This document shows, piece after piece, positions 26,674-35,677 of a DNA stretch of 64,000 nt; position 1 is the stretch's first letter, and every line of letters begins with the position of its first letter. Under the pieces are notes generated by a model. It was not told where the DNA came from, made no database searches, and saw only the letters and a list, made by a program, of their open reading frames with translations. This DNA is from Bacteroidota bacterium. GTDB lineage: Bacteria; Bacteroidota; Bacteroidia; Sphingobacteriales; Sphingobacteriaceae. The DNA lies in contig JABDBM010000002.1 of NCBI GenBank assembly GCA_013288685.1, positions 1-64,000 of the forward strand, read 5' to 3'. The translations under genes and the position numbers were made by a program.

Positions 26674-28227
26674 TCAATTTAATGTAAGTACAACCACCGA
26701 TGTTTTTGGCATCGTTATATTTATCAGATTATCCTTCAAAACAGCATCGTTAAACGGAACCGGTTTTATTTTTTCGGGATTATCAAATGTATTGTAGTCC
26801 TGTACTTTTGCCGAGGCCAAAACCCTTCCCTTTACCGCAGTGAACTTCTTATTACCAAGGTTAAGAGATATTTTATGCACATTATCCGGATCGATATTTA
26901 CCAGGGTAACATGTACAACACCGTCTTTATCTCTCGAAGCAGATGCAGATATGGCCGGGAGCTTATCAGCACCAAACACGTAAGCATCACTTTTTATCGT
27001 CAATGGAATTAAAGTAGCATCCTGGTGCACGTTATACATTTCCATTACATGGTAGGTTGGCGTCAGCAACATTTTCTCTTTATTGGTCAATATAACCGAT
27101 TGCAGCACGTTGATACACTGCGCCAGGTTAGCCATCCGTACGCGGTCGGCGTGGTTGTTAAAAATATTCAGCGTTACTCCCGCTATCATAGCATCGCGCA
27201 TGGTGTTTTGCTGGTATAAAAAGCCGGGGTTGGTACCGGGCTCCACATCGTACCATCCACCCCACTCGTCAACCACCAGGGCAATCTTTTTCCTGGGGTC
27301 ATATTTATCTAAAATAGCGGAGTGATTAGTTACCAGGGTATCCATAAACAATGCCCGCTTCATCGTTTTAAAATATTGGTCTTCGCTATATTGTGTTGCC
27401 GAACCTTTGGTATCCCATTCTACAAATGAATAATGGTGCAGCGCGATGCCTTCTATCAGGCTTTTAGGGATATTCTTCATCAGAGTCTCGGTCCAGTGAT
27501 AATCGGCCACGTTTGCACCCGATGCCACCCTGAAAATTCCGTCGCTGTTGCTCCAATCCGTCATAAAGGTGGAGTATTTTTTAAATTCGTTTACATAATA
27601 CTCAGGCGACATATTGCCGCCGCAACCCCAGGCCTCGTTGCCCACGCCCCAAAACTTTACTTTCCAGGGTTTGTCGCGGCCATTGGCTTTGCGCAAATCC
27701 GACATTGGGTTTTTGGTGTTGGTGCTTACATATTGCACCCAATCGGCCACATCCTGTACACTTCCGCTACCGATATTTGCCGACAGATAGGGATCAGCAC
27801 CCAACTCTTCGCACATATTTAAAAATTCGTGTGTGCCGAAACTGTTATCTTCTGTTACCCCACCCCACCAGCGGTTTACCATAGTTGGCCGTTTATCTTT
27901 TGGTCCGATGCCGTCTTTCCAATGATAAGTATCGGCAAAACAACCACCGGGCCATCTTAGGGCGGGTATTTTCATTTTGCGCAGTGCAGCGATGATGTCG
28001 TTGCGTACACCGTTGGTGTTAGGAATTTTAGAAGTATCACCTACGTAAAAGCCATCGTAAATTCCTCGCCCCAAATGTTCGGCAAAATGACTATAAATGT
28101 ATTTGCTGATAACAGGCGCCGCTGCCTGATCGTTAGCCGGCATACTGATGGTAGTTTGCGCCTGAGTTTTGTAAAACAAGCCGAAACAAAGGGCAAACAA
28201 TACAAATAGTTTTGATTTCATGAACAT
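26674..28227 (-). CDS. GH51 alpha-L-arabinofuranosidase (short form, exported)
   Basis: 517 residues, signal peptide ending KTQAQ. It is the AbfA-like form of family 51: YSHFAEHLGRGIYDG near the N-terminus, RWPGGCFADTYHW, acid/base Glu in GVGNEAWGCGG, nucleophile Glu in VVDEWGGWYD and a C-terminal beta sandwich. Many relatives are cytoplasmic; the signal peptide places this one in the periplasm. Its ATG shares one base with the stop of the aldose epimerase gene, so translation is coupled. An ATG two codons further on is an equally good start. Confidence 0.92.
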   Translation of the reverse strand: MFMKSKLFVLFALCFGLFYKTQAQTTISMPANDQAAAPVISKYIYSHFAEHLGRGIYDGFYVGDTSKIPNTNGVRNDIIAALRKMKIPALRWPGGCFADTYHWKDGIGPKDKRPTMVNRWWGGVTEDNSFGTHEFLNMCEELGADPYLSANIGSGSVQDVADWVQYVSTNTKNPMSDLRKANGRDKPWKVKFWGVGNEAWGCGGNMSPEYYVNEFKKYSTFMTDWSNSDGIFRVASGANVADYHWTETLMKNIPKSLIEGIALHHYSFVEWDTKGSATQYSEDQYFKTMKRALFMDTLVTNHSAILDKYDPRKKIALVVDEWGGWYDVEPGTNPGFLYQQNTMRDAMIAGVTLNIFNNHADRVRMANLAQCINVLQSVILTNKEKMLLTPTYHVMEMYNVHQDATLIPLTIKSDAYVFGADKLPAISASASRDKDGVVHVTLVNIDPDNVHKISLNLGNKKFTAVKGRVLASAKVQDYNTFDNPEKIKPVPFNDAVLKDNLINITMPKTSVVVLTLN

Positions 28228-29402
28228 TATTCGTTGTGGAATTTATAAATGGTAACAGTGTGATAAGTTTCGCCGGGTTTTAAAACAGTAGATGGAAAAG
28301 CCGGCTGGTTGGGCGAATCGGGAAAGTGCTGCGTCTCCAAACATAGCGCCGAACGGTAATTATAAGCTGCGCCTCCTTTACCATCATTCGTTTTGCCGGT
28401 TAAGAAATTACCACTGTAAAATTGCAGTCCCGGTTCCTGTGTATAAACATCCATAACAATGCCGGTTTCGGCACTTTTTACAGTAGCTACAGATTGGCTG
28501 ATGTCGTGCTTATTGAGCACAAAGTTATGATCGTATCCTTTGCCATTTTTTAATTGTTCATCAGGCTGACCAATATCCTTGCCAATAGCCTTAAAACTGG
28601 TAAAATCAAATGGTGTACCTTTAACCGGCTGCAGTTTTCCGGTTGGGATAAGTGTAGTATCAACAGGTGTGAAAGCATCTGCGTCAATTTTTAACAGGTT
28701 ATCTGTGATGGTTTTACTGCCAGCCCCGTTCAGGTTAAAATAAGCATGATTGGTAAGGTTAACAATGGTAGTTTTATCGGTTGTTGCCGTGTATTCAATT
28801 TTAACGCCGTTGTCATCAGTTAAGGTATAGCTTACTTTAACCGTTAGATTTCCCGGATAACCGCCTTCGCCATCTTTTGAAATGTAAGTCAGTTCGAGTT
28901 GCTGATCATTTACCTGTTTGGCGGTAAACACCCGCGAGAAAAATCCACTGAAACCGCCATGTAAGGTATTCACCCCATCGTTAATATCCAATTGGTACGG
29001 TTTACCATCCAGCGTAAATTTCCCCCTGGCAATACGGTTACCATAACGACCAATGATAGCGCCAAAATATGGTTCTTTTGGTTTTTGATAGGTTTTAACA
29101 CTATCGTAACCTAAAATCACATCAGTAAGCGCGCCCTTTTTATCCGGAACCAGCAAGCTTACCATACGGCCTCCATAATTGGTAATGGCGACTTCCACCT
29201 TATTTTTATTTTTTAAGATATACAATCCCACCGGCTTGCCATCAATAGTTGCTTTAAAATTTGCAGAATCCGGCACTTGCGGCAAATGTGCGGTCACGGA
29301 ATCTTTAGCGCCCCCTGCCGTGGTGGCGGTTCCGCTGTGGCAGGCTGTAAATAACAAGGCCGCGCCGGTTAACAGGTGAATTAAATTAATTTTCTTCATC
29401 AT
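28227..29402 (-). CDS. galM: Aldose 1-epimerase (galactose mutarotase type), lipoprotein
   Basis: 391 residues with lipobox LFTAC, so attached to a membrane outside the cytoplasm. Mutarotase motifs: GRYGNRIARGKF, NTLHGG, the catalytic His in NLTNHAYFNLNG and the catalytic Glu in CLETQHFPDSPNQP. It interconverts alpha and beta anomers of free sugars, here probably arabinose or galactose from arabinogalactan, before uptake by the symporter encoded upstream. Start: ATG at 29400-29402, one codon after a TTG. Confidence 0.92.
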   Translation of the reverse strand: MMKKINLIHLLTGAALLFTACHSGTATTAGGAKDSVTAHLPQVPDSANFKATIDGKPVGLYILKNKNKVEVAITNYGGRMVSLLVPDKKGALTDVILGYDSVKTYQKPKEPYFGAIIGRYGNRIARGKFTLDGKPYQLDINDGVNTLHGGFSGFFSRVFTAKQVNDQQLELTYISKDGEGGYPGNLTVKVSYTLTDDNGVKIEYTATTDKTTIVNLTNHAYFNLNGAGSKTITDNLLKIDADAFTPVDTTLIPTGKLQPVKGTPFDFTSFKAIGKDIGQPDEQLKNGKGYDHNFVLNKHDISQSVATVKSAETGIVMDVYTQEPGLQFYSGNFLTGKTNDGKGGAAYNYRSALCLETQHFPDSPNQPAFPSTVLKPGETYHTVTIYKFHNE

Positions 29403-29532
29403 CAAAACATTATAGGTTTTAAAACTGGTATTATTAGCCCGGCCATAATTGGCTTAATTGACCGGCAATTGGAAATCTGCAACTAAAATATAAAAAATAT
29501 TATAATTGTTAAAAAAACACTTAATTTTCAGG

Positions 29533-29627
29533 GTTGATTAAGTTGATTAGTTGCTTTTGACAATAGCGTAATGCAATAATCAATTCGGCAACTTAATCAA
29601 CTCAACCTAACTTAGTCAACTCAATCC
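29533..29627. repeat. Intergenic inverted and tandem repeats
   Basis: GTTGATTAAGTTG (29533-29545) has a perfect inverted copy CAACTTAATCAAC (29589-29601). The right arm belongs to two 19-base near-identical units in tandem (29590-29608 and 29609-29627, three differences). It lies between the symporter stop and the epimerase start and looks like a dispersed intergenic repeat. Confidence 0.5.
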
Positions 29628-29634
29628 ACTCCCC

Positions 29635-31341
29635 CTACCAAAACTTTACATAAAGCGTTGTGAGCAATAATAAGGTCACTATAATTAAGGCAAGAGTGGA
29701 CGGTTCAACTTTAAACATCGACCTATCCAGCACAAACGATTTTGGATTGATTTTGGGTCCCGGAAGGCTTACTGCTATCATAACAATCATGGTAAATAAA
29801 AAGGATAAGCCCATGCAAATGAGGAAAGGAATCTCAAAGCCCCCCTTTCCGTTCGGAAATGCAGTGTAAAGAAATGTTTCGTGCCCGAACCAGGCCGGCG
29901 CGTAATTATTAAATATTACCGACATTAAAAAGCCCGTAAGTATGCCAACAATAGCGGCTGCACCGGTAGTACGTTTCCAAAAGAAACCGAGGATAAATAT
30001 GGCAAATATACCCGGACTAATAAAACCGGTATACTTTTGAATAAATGTAAAGCCACCTTCGCCGCCTATACCCAACAGATCCTTCCATGTCAGTAAAATT
30101 GATAACAGCATGGCCCCGCCAATAATTATTTTCCCCATACTCACCATACTTTTTTCATCCGCTTCCGGTTTGATGTATTTTTTATAAATATCCATAGTAA
30201 AAATGGTGGAAATACTGTTAGCCTTACCGGCAAGCGAAGCCACAATGGCCGCTGTTAATGCCGCTATCGAAAGCCCCTTTAGTCCGCTTGGCAAAAAACC
30301 CAATACAGCAGAATAAGCATTATCTCCATTCAAATGACCACCTGAATTCATTTCGCTTTGTAAACCGCCGTGTTTGTATAATACATAAGCCGCAATACCC
30401 GGCAAAATCACTATTACGGGCATGGCCAGCTTCATTAAACCTGCAAACAGGATTCCCGTACGGGCGGTTTTCAAATCCGAGCCGAGCGCGCGCTGGGTAA
30501 TATACTGGTTACAGCCCCAATAATTTAAGTTTACTATCCATTGCCCTGCAAAATACATGGCGATGCCAGGCAGCAACAAATATTTATTAATATCCTCCTG
30601 CGATGCATGCGGACCGGGTTTGGCTAATATCATTTTAAAATGTTCGGGCGAGTCTTTCAGCATCGCATTAAAACCTGCTAATACATCTTTGCCCAAACCC
30701 AGCTTCTCGCTTACCAGTGTTAAAGCGATATAGGTAGTTGCCAAACCGCCTATTATCAGCACCAAAACCTGTATAACATCGGTAAAACCAATAACCTTCA
30801 TACCACCAAGCGCGATAATCAGTGCAAATACCGAAAGTCCAATAATTATCCAATGAAAAGTGATTGGGTCGCCACCGGCTAAACTGTTTATAGCCAAAGC
30901 CCCCAGGAAAAGGATTGAGGTTAAATTAACAAATACATACAAAAACAGCCAAAAAATAGCCATAATTAAACTTACGGCTGGGTTGTACCTGGTCTCCAAA
31001 AACTGCGGCATGGTAAATATCTTATTTTTAAGATATACCGGAATGAACCAAACCGCCACAATAATGAGCGCAATAGCTGCTATCCATTCATAAGCAGCTA
31101 CGGCAATACCCACTGTAAAGCCCTGGCCGCTGGCGCCTATAAATTGCTCGGCCGAAATATTGGAAGCAATGAGCGAGGCCCCAATGGCCCACCACGTAAG
31201 CGATCCTTCGGCAAGGAAAAAATCATGGCTACCTGATATTTTTGCGGATTTTTTACGGCTGTACACCCAATACCCATATCCTGATACCAGGAAAAAGTAG
31301 ATGACAAACACGATGTAATCAATAGTAGAAAACTTATTCAT
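29635..31341 (-). CDS. Sodium/solute symporter (SSS family, SGLT type)
   Basis: 568 residues with about 14 membrane segments. SSS signs: FFLAEGSLTWWAIGASLIASNISAE near the N-terminus (sodium site region), FLETRYNP, and LAGKANSISTIFTMDIYKKY. It should import a monosaccharide with sodium across the inner membrane; in this locus arabinose or galactose is most likely. It is the first gene of the minus-strand arabinan cluster, with 230 bases and a repeat between it and the epimerase gene. Confidence 0.92.
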   Translation of the reverse strand: MNKFSTIDYIVFVIYFFLVSGYGYWVYSRKKSAKISGSHDFFLAEGSLTWWAIGASLIASNISAEQFIGASGQGFTVGIAVAAYEWIAAIALIIVAVWFIPVYLKNKIFTMPQFLETRYNPAVSLIMAIFWLFLYVFVNLTSILFLGALAINSLAGGDPITFHWIIIGLSVFALIIALGGMKVIGFTDVIQVLVLIIGGLATTYIALTLVSEKLGLGKDVLAGFNAMLKDSPEHFKMILAKPGPHASQEDINKYLLLPGIAMYFAGQWIVNLNYWGCNQYITQRALGSDLKTARTGILFAGLMKLAMPVIVILPGIAAYVLYKHGGLQSEMNSGGHLNGDNAYSAVLGFLPSGLKGLSIAALTAAIVASLAGKANSISTIFTMDIYKKYIKPEADEKSMVSMGKIIIGGAMLLSILLTWKDLLGIGGEGGFTFIQKYTGFISPGIFAIFILGFFWKRTTGAAAIVGILTGFLMSVIFNNYAPAWFGHETFLYTAFPNGKGGFEIPFLICMGLSFLFTMIVMIAVSLPGPKINPKSFVLDRSMFKVEPSTLALIIVTLLLLTTLYVKFW

Positions 31342-31754
31342 AATTTAATTTAATTGGTTTAGCAGTACAATTGGTTGATAATACGTGTCTAAGTAACACT
31401 AATTTATTTGAACAAAAAAATTTATCGGCAAATAATTATTTACACTGTCGCATTAGGCTTATTTTTGATTTTAAAAACAAATAAATCAATATTCGTTCTA
31501 TTTTACAAGTGTTAGATAAACAATTAAAAAAACAGATGCAATGCCGAACTGAAATGTTCGAAATATTAGTTTGTAATATAAAAGCGTATTGTAACCGGAA
31601 CGCTCACAATTATTGGAGATCAAGAAAATTTCAAGTGTTCTTATTGACCGTATCAGAACGACCGACCCGAATTAATTCGATGCGTAACCGGGCTTTATAA
31701 ACATTCCCTCTTGCCACCCTATCCCCCGCCTGAATGGGGTACACATTACCCCCG
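31342..31754. other. Intergenic region, likely promoter of the arabinan cluster
   Basis: About 410 bases upstream of the symporter gene. It is AT-rich next to that gene and should hold its promoter, but no clear TTTG/TAnnTTTG pair can be chosen. No gene or RNA is recognised; the short frames here have no coding character. Confidence 0.4.
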
Positions 31755-32171
31755 TTACATCACCACAAGCAGCACCACAGCCAAAAACAAACCAAACGCA
31801 ATTCCAAAGATCTTTAGTGCGGATTGTATCGTTTGCTCCAAAACATCCACCGGGCTTTGCTCCCACTTCAGCATCATTTTGTTATAATTTGCCTGGCTGC
31901 CATAGGTTAAGCTTAAAGCGCCCCCAATAACTAACAACAGCACTATGGCTAAAATTTTTCCGATGAATTTACCGGAAAAACCAGACGATGAAAGATCACC
32001 TAACCAATGGCTGCCAATAAACTTGTTAGCGACGAGGGCAATGCCTACTATAGCTAAAATTATGACGGTAGCGCTTAATAAAGTGCCGTTAAGCCGCCCT
32101 TTTTGCGGGTCGCGGCCCGACTTCTTCAGTTCATAATACTGGCTGCAATAAATGGTTTCAATTATATTCAT
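31755..32171 (-). CDS. Small integral membrane protein, unknown function
   Basis: 138 residues with three hydrophobic segments (about 29-49, 70-90 and 118-138), the last ending the protein. The N-terminus (IIETIYCSQYYELKKSGRDP) is polar. No catalytic motif or known family is evident. It stands alone, between the arabinan locus and a long repeat-bearing intergenic region. Confidence 0.6.
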   Translation of the reverse strand: MNIIETIYCSQYYELKKSGRDPQKGRLNGTLLSATVIILAIVGIALVANKFIGSHWLGDLSSSGFSGKFIGKILAIVLLLVIGGALSLTYGSQANYNKMMLKWEQSPVDVLEQTIQSALKIFGIAFGLFLAVVLLVVM

Positions 32172-32426
32172 AGAAATGCGTAAAATTGTAATAAAACGGG
32201 TGAATTAATAGGATAAACCTACGCATAGCGCTATGGGTGGGCAATACCGTTTATTGGGTATATTTTTGCGCGTAAATGCTAAATGGAAGAGGCGGAGGGG
32301 CCTAAATCGCAGGTATTAGCGGGCAAAAGCAACAGCAACATGCCGTCCCATGGTATTTTTAAACGAAACTCTGGTTAAAAAGGCAAAATCAGACAAAATC
32401 TCACAAAAACACCCATTAAAATACCT

Positions 32427-32795
32427 GATTATCAATAACATGCCAATATTACTTAATAGTTAAGTACCAACTACCTTATTATCAGTTCGTTTCAAGTAAC
32501 TTCGACTATTCCGAGCAAGAGTGGAACGCTATTGCATTTTTCATGGTTTATAAGCCGAAATCTATCTGCAATGTGTTAAACAGGCCGACCAATCCTCAAA
32601 AAACCATTATTGGGACACTTGATTATCAATGCATTGACAAATATTAACCATTAATTAAACATTAACTATCTTATTATCAACATGTTCCACACAATTTCAA
32701 GTATTCCGCGTGTGTAAAAGTGGAACACTATTGCTATTTTCAATGGTTTATTGTTTTAAATCTATTTGCAATGGGCAAAACAGGCCTGCAAATTG
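32427..32795. repeat. Diverged tandem duplication of about 200 bases
   Basis: Two copies, 32427-32600 and 32621-32795, align at an offset of 194-205 bases. Shared blocks in the same order are GATTATCAAT, TTATTATCA, TTTCAAGTA, AGTGGAACRCTATTGC, ATGGTTTAT, AAATCTATYTGCAATG and CAGGCC. The second copy has TGTTCCAC facing GTGGAACA, which can form a hairpin. Neither copy encodes a protein. Confidence 0.6.
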
Positions 32796-32814
32796 TCATC
32801 AAAGCATCTAAAAA

Positions 32815-32876
32815 CTGTCACCCTTTCATCAAACTAAAATAAATCGCATTTTCCTTAAAATGTTTTGCAGAGCTTT
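32815..32876 (+). promoter_or_regulatory. Shared upstream element, copy before pirin
   Basis: About 60 bases that match 34265-34326 upstream of the cyclase gene. The core ATAAATCRCATTTTCCTTAA continues as AATGTTTTG with one change over about 29 bases, and includes the palindrome CATTTT-CCTT-AAAATG. Role unknown; operator, promoter or leader element are possible. Confidence 0.5.
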
Positions 32877-32974
32877 GGGATGCCGGGGAGAAAAGTGCTT
32901 CAATAAACCCAATTAAAACACCACCTGTTTGTATACATAGGTGATGTATCTTTATCTATTAAAAATTACGGTAA

Positions 32975-33859
32975 ATGTCAAACATCAAACTCATTATTGA
33001 AGAAAGAGCGGCCAGTATTGGTAATTTTATGGTTGGCCGCCTGTTGCCGTTCCGCGAAAAAAGAATGGTTGGCCCTTTTATTTTTATTGATCACATGGGC
33101 CCCGTAAAACTAACGGAGCGCCAAAGCTTTGATGTACTGCCGCATCCGCACATCGGCCTTTCCACCCTTACCTTTTTATTTGAAGGCAGCGTTATGCACA
33201 GGGATACTTTGGGCAATGTTGCTGAAATAAAACCCGGCGCTGTAAACTGGATGACCGCAGGCAAGGGAATAGTCCATTCGGAACGCATACCGGATTATGC
33301 ACACCATGCCGATCAGTTGTTGCATGGTTTGCAGATATGGGTTGCCCTGCCAAAGCACCTGGAACAAATGGAGCCTGAGTTTTTTCACATAGATGGTGCG
33401 GAGCTGCCAGCATGGACGGTCGGCGATCTGCAATTTAAGCTGATAGCAGGCGAGGCATTTGGTCATCAATCTCCCGTTCCCGTTTACAGCAAACTGTTTA
33501 TGATCGAGATTAAAAGCAAAACAAAACAAACGGTTAATATTGGTGATGAGCTGTATGGCGAAGCGGGCCTGTATATACTGAACGGCAATATTGAAAGTGA
33601 AGGCAATATTTATCATCCCAAACAATTGCTGGTAGCCAGGGAAAGCGCGTTGTGTACTTTTACTATTGAAGCCGGCAGTACCATTTACCTCTTCGGTGGC
33701 GAGCCTTTTGCCGAAGAGCGTTTTATTGATTGGAATTTTGTTGCTACCGACAAGGAACTGATCAACACGGCCCGGCAAAAATGGATAGCACAAACATTCG
33801 ACAAAATAAAAGGGGATGAAACGGAATTTGTTCCTTATCCAACATTTAATAAAAAATAG
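32975..33859 (+). CDS. Pirin family protein
   Basis: 294 residues, two cupin domains. The metal site of pirins is complete: His-x-His in PHPHIGLSTLTFLFEG, then His in MHRDTLG, and His and Glu in GKGIVHSERIP. Some relatives (YhaK, YhhW) act as quercetin dioxygenases, others as redox-sensing regulators; which applies here is open. It is followed after two bases by an OsmC gene, an organic-peroxide reductase family, which points to oxidative stress. Confidence 0.92.
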   Translation: MSNIKLIIEERAASIGNFMVGRLLPFREKRMVGPFIFIDHMGPVKLTERQSFDVLPHPHIGLSTLTFLFEGSVMHRDTLGNVAEIKPGAVNWMTAGKGIVHSERIPDYAHHADQLLHGLQIWVALPKHLEQMEPEFFHIDGAELPAWTVGDLQFKLIAGEAFGHQSPVPVYSKLFMIEIKSKTKQTVNIGDELYGEAGLYILNGNIESEGNIYHPKQLLVARESALCTFTIEAGSTIYLFGGEPFAEERFIDWNFVATDKELINTARQKWIAQTFDKIKGDETEFVPYPTFNKK

Positions 33860-33861
33860 TC

Positions 33862-34251
33862 ATGGCATCAATTAAAGCAAGTATCGGCACCGAACGTTAT
33901 AAGGTCGAGATTAAATCGCCAACAGGCAATGTAGTTATAGCCGATGAACCTGTTGAGAGTGGCGGACAAAACAAAGGATTTTCGCCAAAGGAACTGCTGG
34001 CATCGGCGCTGGGCGCATGTACCTGCGGCACCGTCCGCATGTATGCCGACCGCAAAGCCTGGGACCTGGAAAGCGTAGCCGCCGATGTTGAGGTAATAAA
34101 CGAAGCAGGCCATACAAAATTGATCAGAAAGCTGCAACTTACAGGTAACCTTAACGCGGAACAACAGGCCAGGTTACTTGCTGTTGCCAATGCCTGCCCA
34201 ATTCATAAAATATTAACCAATACAATTGTTATTGAAACGGTTTTGGTTTAA
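33862..34251 (+). CDS. OsmC family peroxide reductase
   Basis: 129 residues. Both redox cysteines of the family are visible: Cys in ALGACTCGTVRMYA and Cys in ANACPIHKIL. OsmC/Ohr proteins reduce organic hydroperoxides with dithiol cofactors. The start is two bases past the pirin stop, so the two genes are one operon. Confidence 0.9.
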   Translation: MASIKASIGTERYKVEIKSPTGNVVIADEPVESGGQNKGFSPKELLASALGACTCGTVRMYADRKAWDLESVAADVEVINEAGHTKLIRKLQLTGNLNAEQQARLLAVANACPIHKILTNTIVIETVLV

Positions 34252-34264
34252 GAAATAAAAGCCA

Positions 34265-34326
34265 ATTGTCATCCCAACATCACAACAACATAAATCACAT
34301 TTTCCTTAAAATGTTTTGTAAAGTTT
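34265..34326 (+). promoter_or_regulatory. Shared upstream element, copy before the cyclase
   Basis: Second copy of the element at 32815-32876, here ending 35 bases before the cyclase ATG. The copies keep TGTCA, CC, ATCA and then the nearly identical core through ATGTTTTG. The different distance to the start codon (35 bases here, 98 before pirin) argues against a simple shared promoter. Confidence 0.5.
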
Positions 34327-34361
34327 CGCGTCTACATCTGTAAAAGACAAATCAACTACTT

Positions 34362-35051
34362 ATGGAAAATATGGACTTAATGCTAACTGCCACTTGCCCT
34401 GCGGTAAACGCCGCACTACCAGACGAAGAAAGGGAACTGGCAATTTTATTTGTAGATATACGCAATTTTACCGGGCTTATGGAATCACAGCCGGGTCAAA
34501 CGGTGATACAAATTGTTCGTCGTTTATTTACAGCTTTCAACCAAATTGTGAAGAATTTCGGAGGTAAGGTTGTGGAAATTGCCGGGGATAGTTTGTACGC
34601 GGTATTTGGCTTGCAAACCGAATTAAAAGCTTCTGTAAACAATGCTTACCAGGCCGCAAAAATTATGTTTCAAACCGTTAGCCTGTTCAACGAGGCTTAT
34701 GCAGATGCTTATTATGGCGGTCCGCTGGAAATTGGTGTTGGCTTACATGCCGGGAAGGTTTTTGTGGGTGAATTTGGTTTAGATAATGCACCACAATTGC
34801 AGGTAATGGGTCTTCCGGTTAATATTGCTTCCAGGCTGCAGGCCAAAACCAGGGAGCTGGATAATGATTTGGTGATGTCGGAGGAGGTATACCGTTTGTT
34901 GGAACCGAGAGATGTATTTGAGCAACAAACAGTTAATCTACAGGGTATCTCCCATGGCCAGCGAATTCGGTTAGCCGGTAAGCCTTACAGCAATTTTGCT
35001 TTGACAGAATCGTCGCCCGAGATGAATTATCTAATTGCCATCGCAGGTTAA
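34362..35051 (+). CDS. Class III nucleotide cyclase domain protein
   Basis: 229 residues, a single cytoplasmic class III cyclase domain. The metal-binding Asp residues are in FVDIRNFTG and AGDSLYAVFG; the transition-state Asn and Arg are in PVNIASRLQ. At the substrate-selecting position adenylate cyclases carry Lys (K-T-I-G-D) but this protein has Glu (E-I-A-G-D), the residue guanylate cyclases use for guanine. The second selecting position (Asp in adenylate, Cys in guanylate enzymes) appears to be Gln. Product is therefore uncertain: cGMP-like specificity or none. No sensor or membrane domain is attached. Confidence 0.85.
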   Translation: MENMDLMLTATCPAVNAALPDEERELAILFVDIRNFTGLMESQPGQTVIQIVRRLFTAFNQIVKNFGGKVVEIAGDSLYAVFGLQTELKASVNNAYQAAKIMFQTVSLFNEAYADAYYGGPLEIGVGLHAGKVFVGEFGLDNAPQLQVMGLPVNIASRLQAKTRELDNDLVMSEEVYRLLEPRDVFEQQTVNLQGISHGQRIRLAGKPYSNFALTESSPEMNYLIAIAG

Positions 35052-35124
35052 ACTAACCGGCGGTAACGAAAAACCTCTTCATTTTTCTATTTCCTGCTGA
35101 CATAGGGTTGTCATCCGCGCGGTA

Positions 35125-35132
35125 TATCTTTG
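35125..35132 (+). promoter_or_regulatory. Promoter -7 box (TATCTTTG)
   Basis: Exact match to TAnnTTTG, 20 bases before the ATG at 35153. A TTG at 35108-35110 is a weak -33 candidate. Confidence 0.45.
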
Positions 35133-35152
35133 TTCCTAAACCAACAATAGAG

Positions 35153-35647
35153 ATGAACGCTATACTTAAGGTGCTTGCTGCAGCTACTTTTTCGACATTA
35201 TTAATGGCGCAGGCACCAAACAGAAATTTTAAAGGAGAACAACACATGCAAGCAAAGGGAACATTTGAAGTAAAAGTGACACCCGCAGACGGTACGCTAC
35301 TGGAGAAAGATGCCGGCATTGGCCGGTATACCATTGACAAAACCTGGAGCGGGGACCTCACAGGCGCTTCGAAGAGTTCTATGCTAACGAGCATGACCGA
35401 GAGCACCGGTACAATGGCCTATGTAGCGCTGGAGAAAGTTGAGGGAAAGCTTGCAGGAAAAACCGGCAGCTTCTATTTTTCGCATACCGTAACGATGAAA
35501 AAGGGAGAGGCTGCCAGCGGTGTGCTAAAAATCGTTGTGGTCCCCGGCTCCGGCACCGGCGAACTCGCCGGGCTGAGCGGCGAACTTAATATCATTATTG
35601 ATGCGAAGGGCGGGCACTCCTATGTGTTCGATTATCAATTGCCATAG
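35153..35647 (+). CDS. DUF3224 family protein, exported
   Basis: 164 residues. A signal-like N-terminus (NAILKVLAAATFSTLLMAQ) precedes the DUF3224 domain, which begins MQAKGTFEVKVTP and contains KTWSGDLTGASKSSML, GTMAYVALEKVEG and GSGTGELAGLSG. The domain is a small allene-oxide-cyclase-like barrel with no known role. Many relatives start at MQAKGTF without a leader, so an internal start is possible, but the promoter box just before 35153 supports the long form. Confidence 0.82.
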   Translation: MNAILKVLAAATFSTLLMAQAPNRNFKGEQHMQAKGTFEVKVTPADGTLLEKDAGIGRYTIDKTWSGDLTGASKSSMLTSMTESTGTMAYVALEKVEGKLAGKTGSFYFSHTVTMKKGEAASGVLKIVVVPGSGTGELAGLSGELNIIIDAKGGHSYVFDYQLP

Positions 35648-35677
35648 CAGATAACGTAAAATATTGTATTTTTATGC

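Larger units (their letters stand above)
32172..32974. other. Long intergenic region with repeats
   Basis: About 800 bases without a credible frame. It holds a diverged tandem duplication (32427-32795) and one copy of an element shared with the cyclase gene upstream region (32815-32876). A promoter candidate for the pirin gene follows: TTTG at 32928-32931 and TATCTTTA at 32947-32954, with 15 bases between them, less than usual. Confidence 0.5.
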
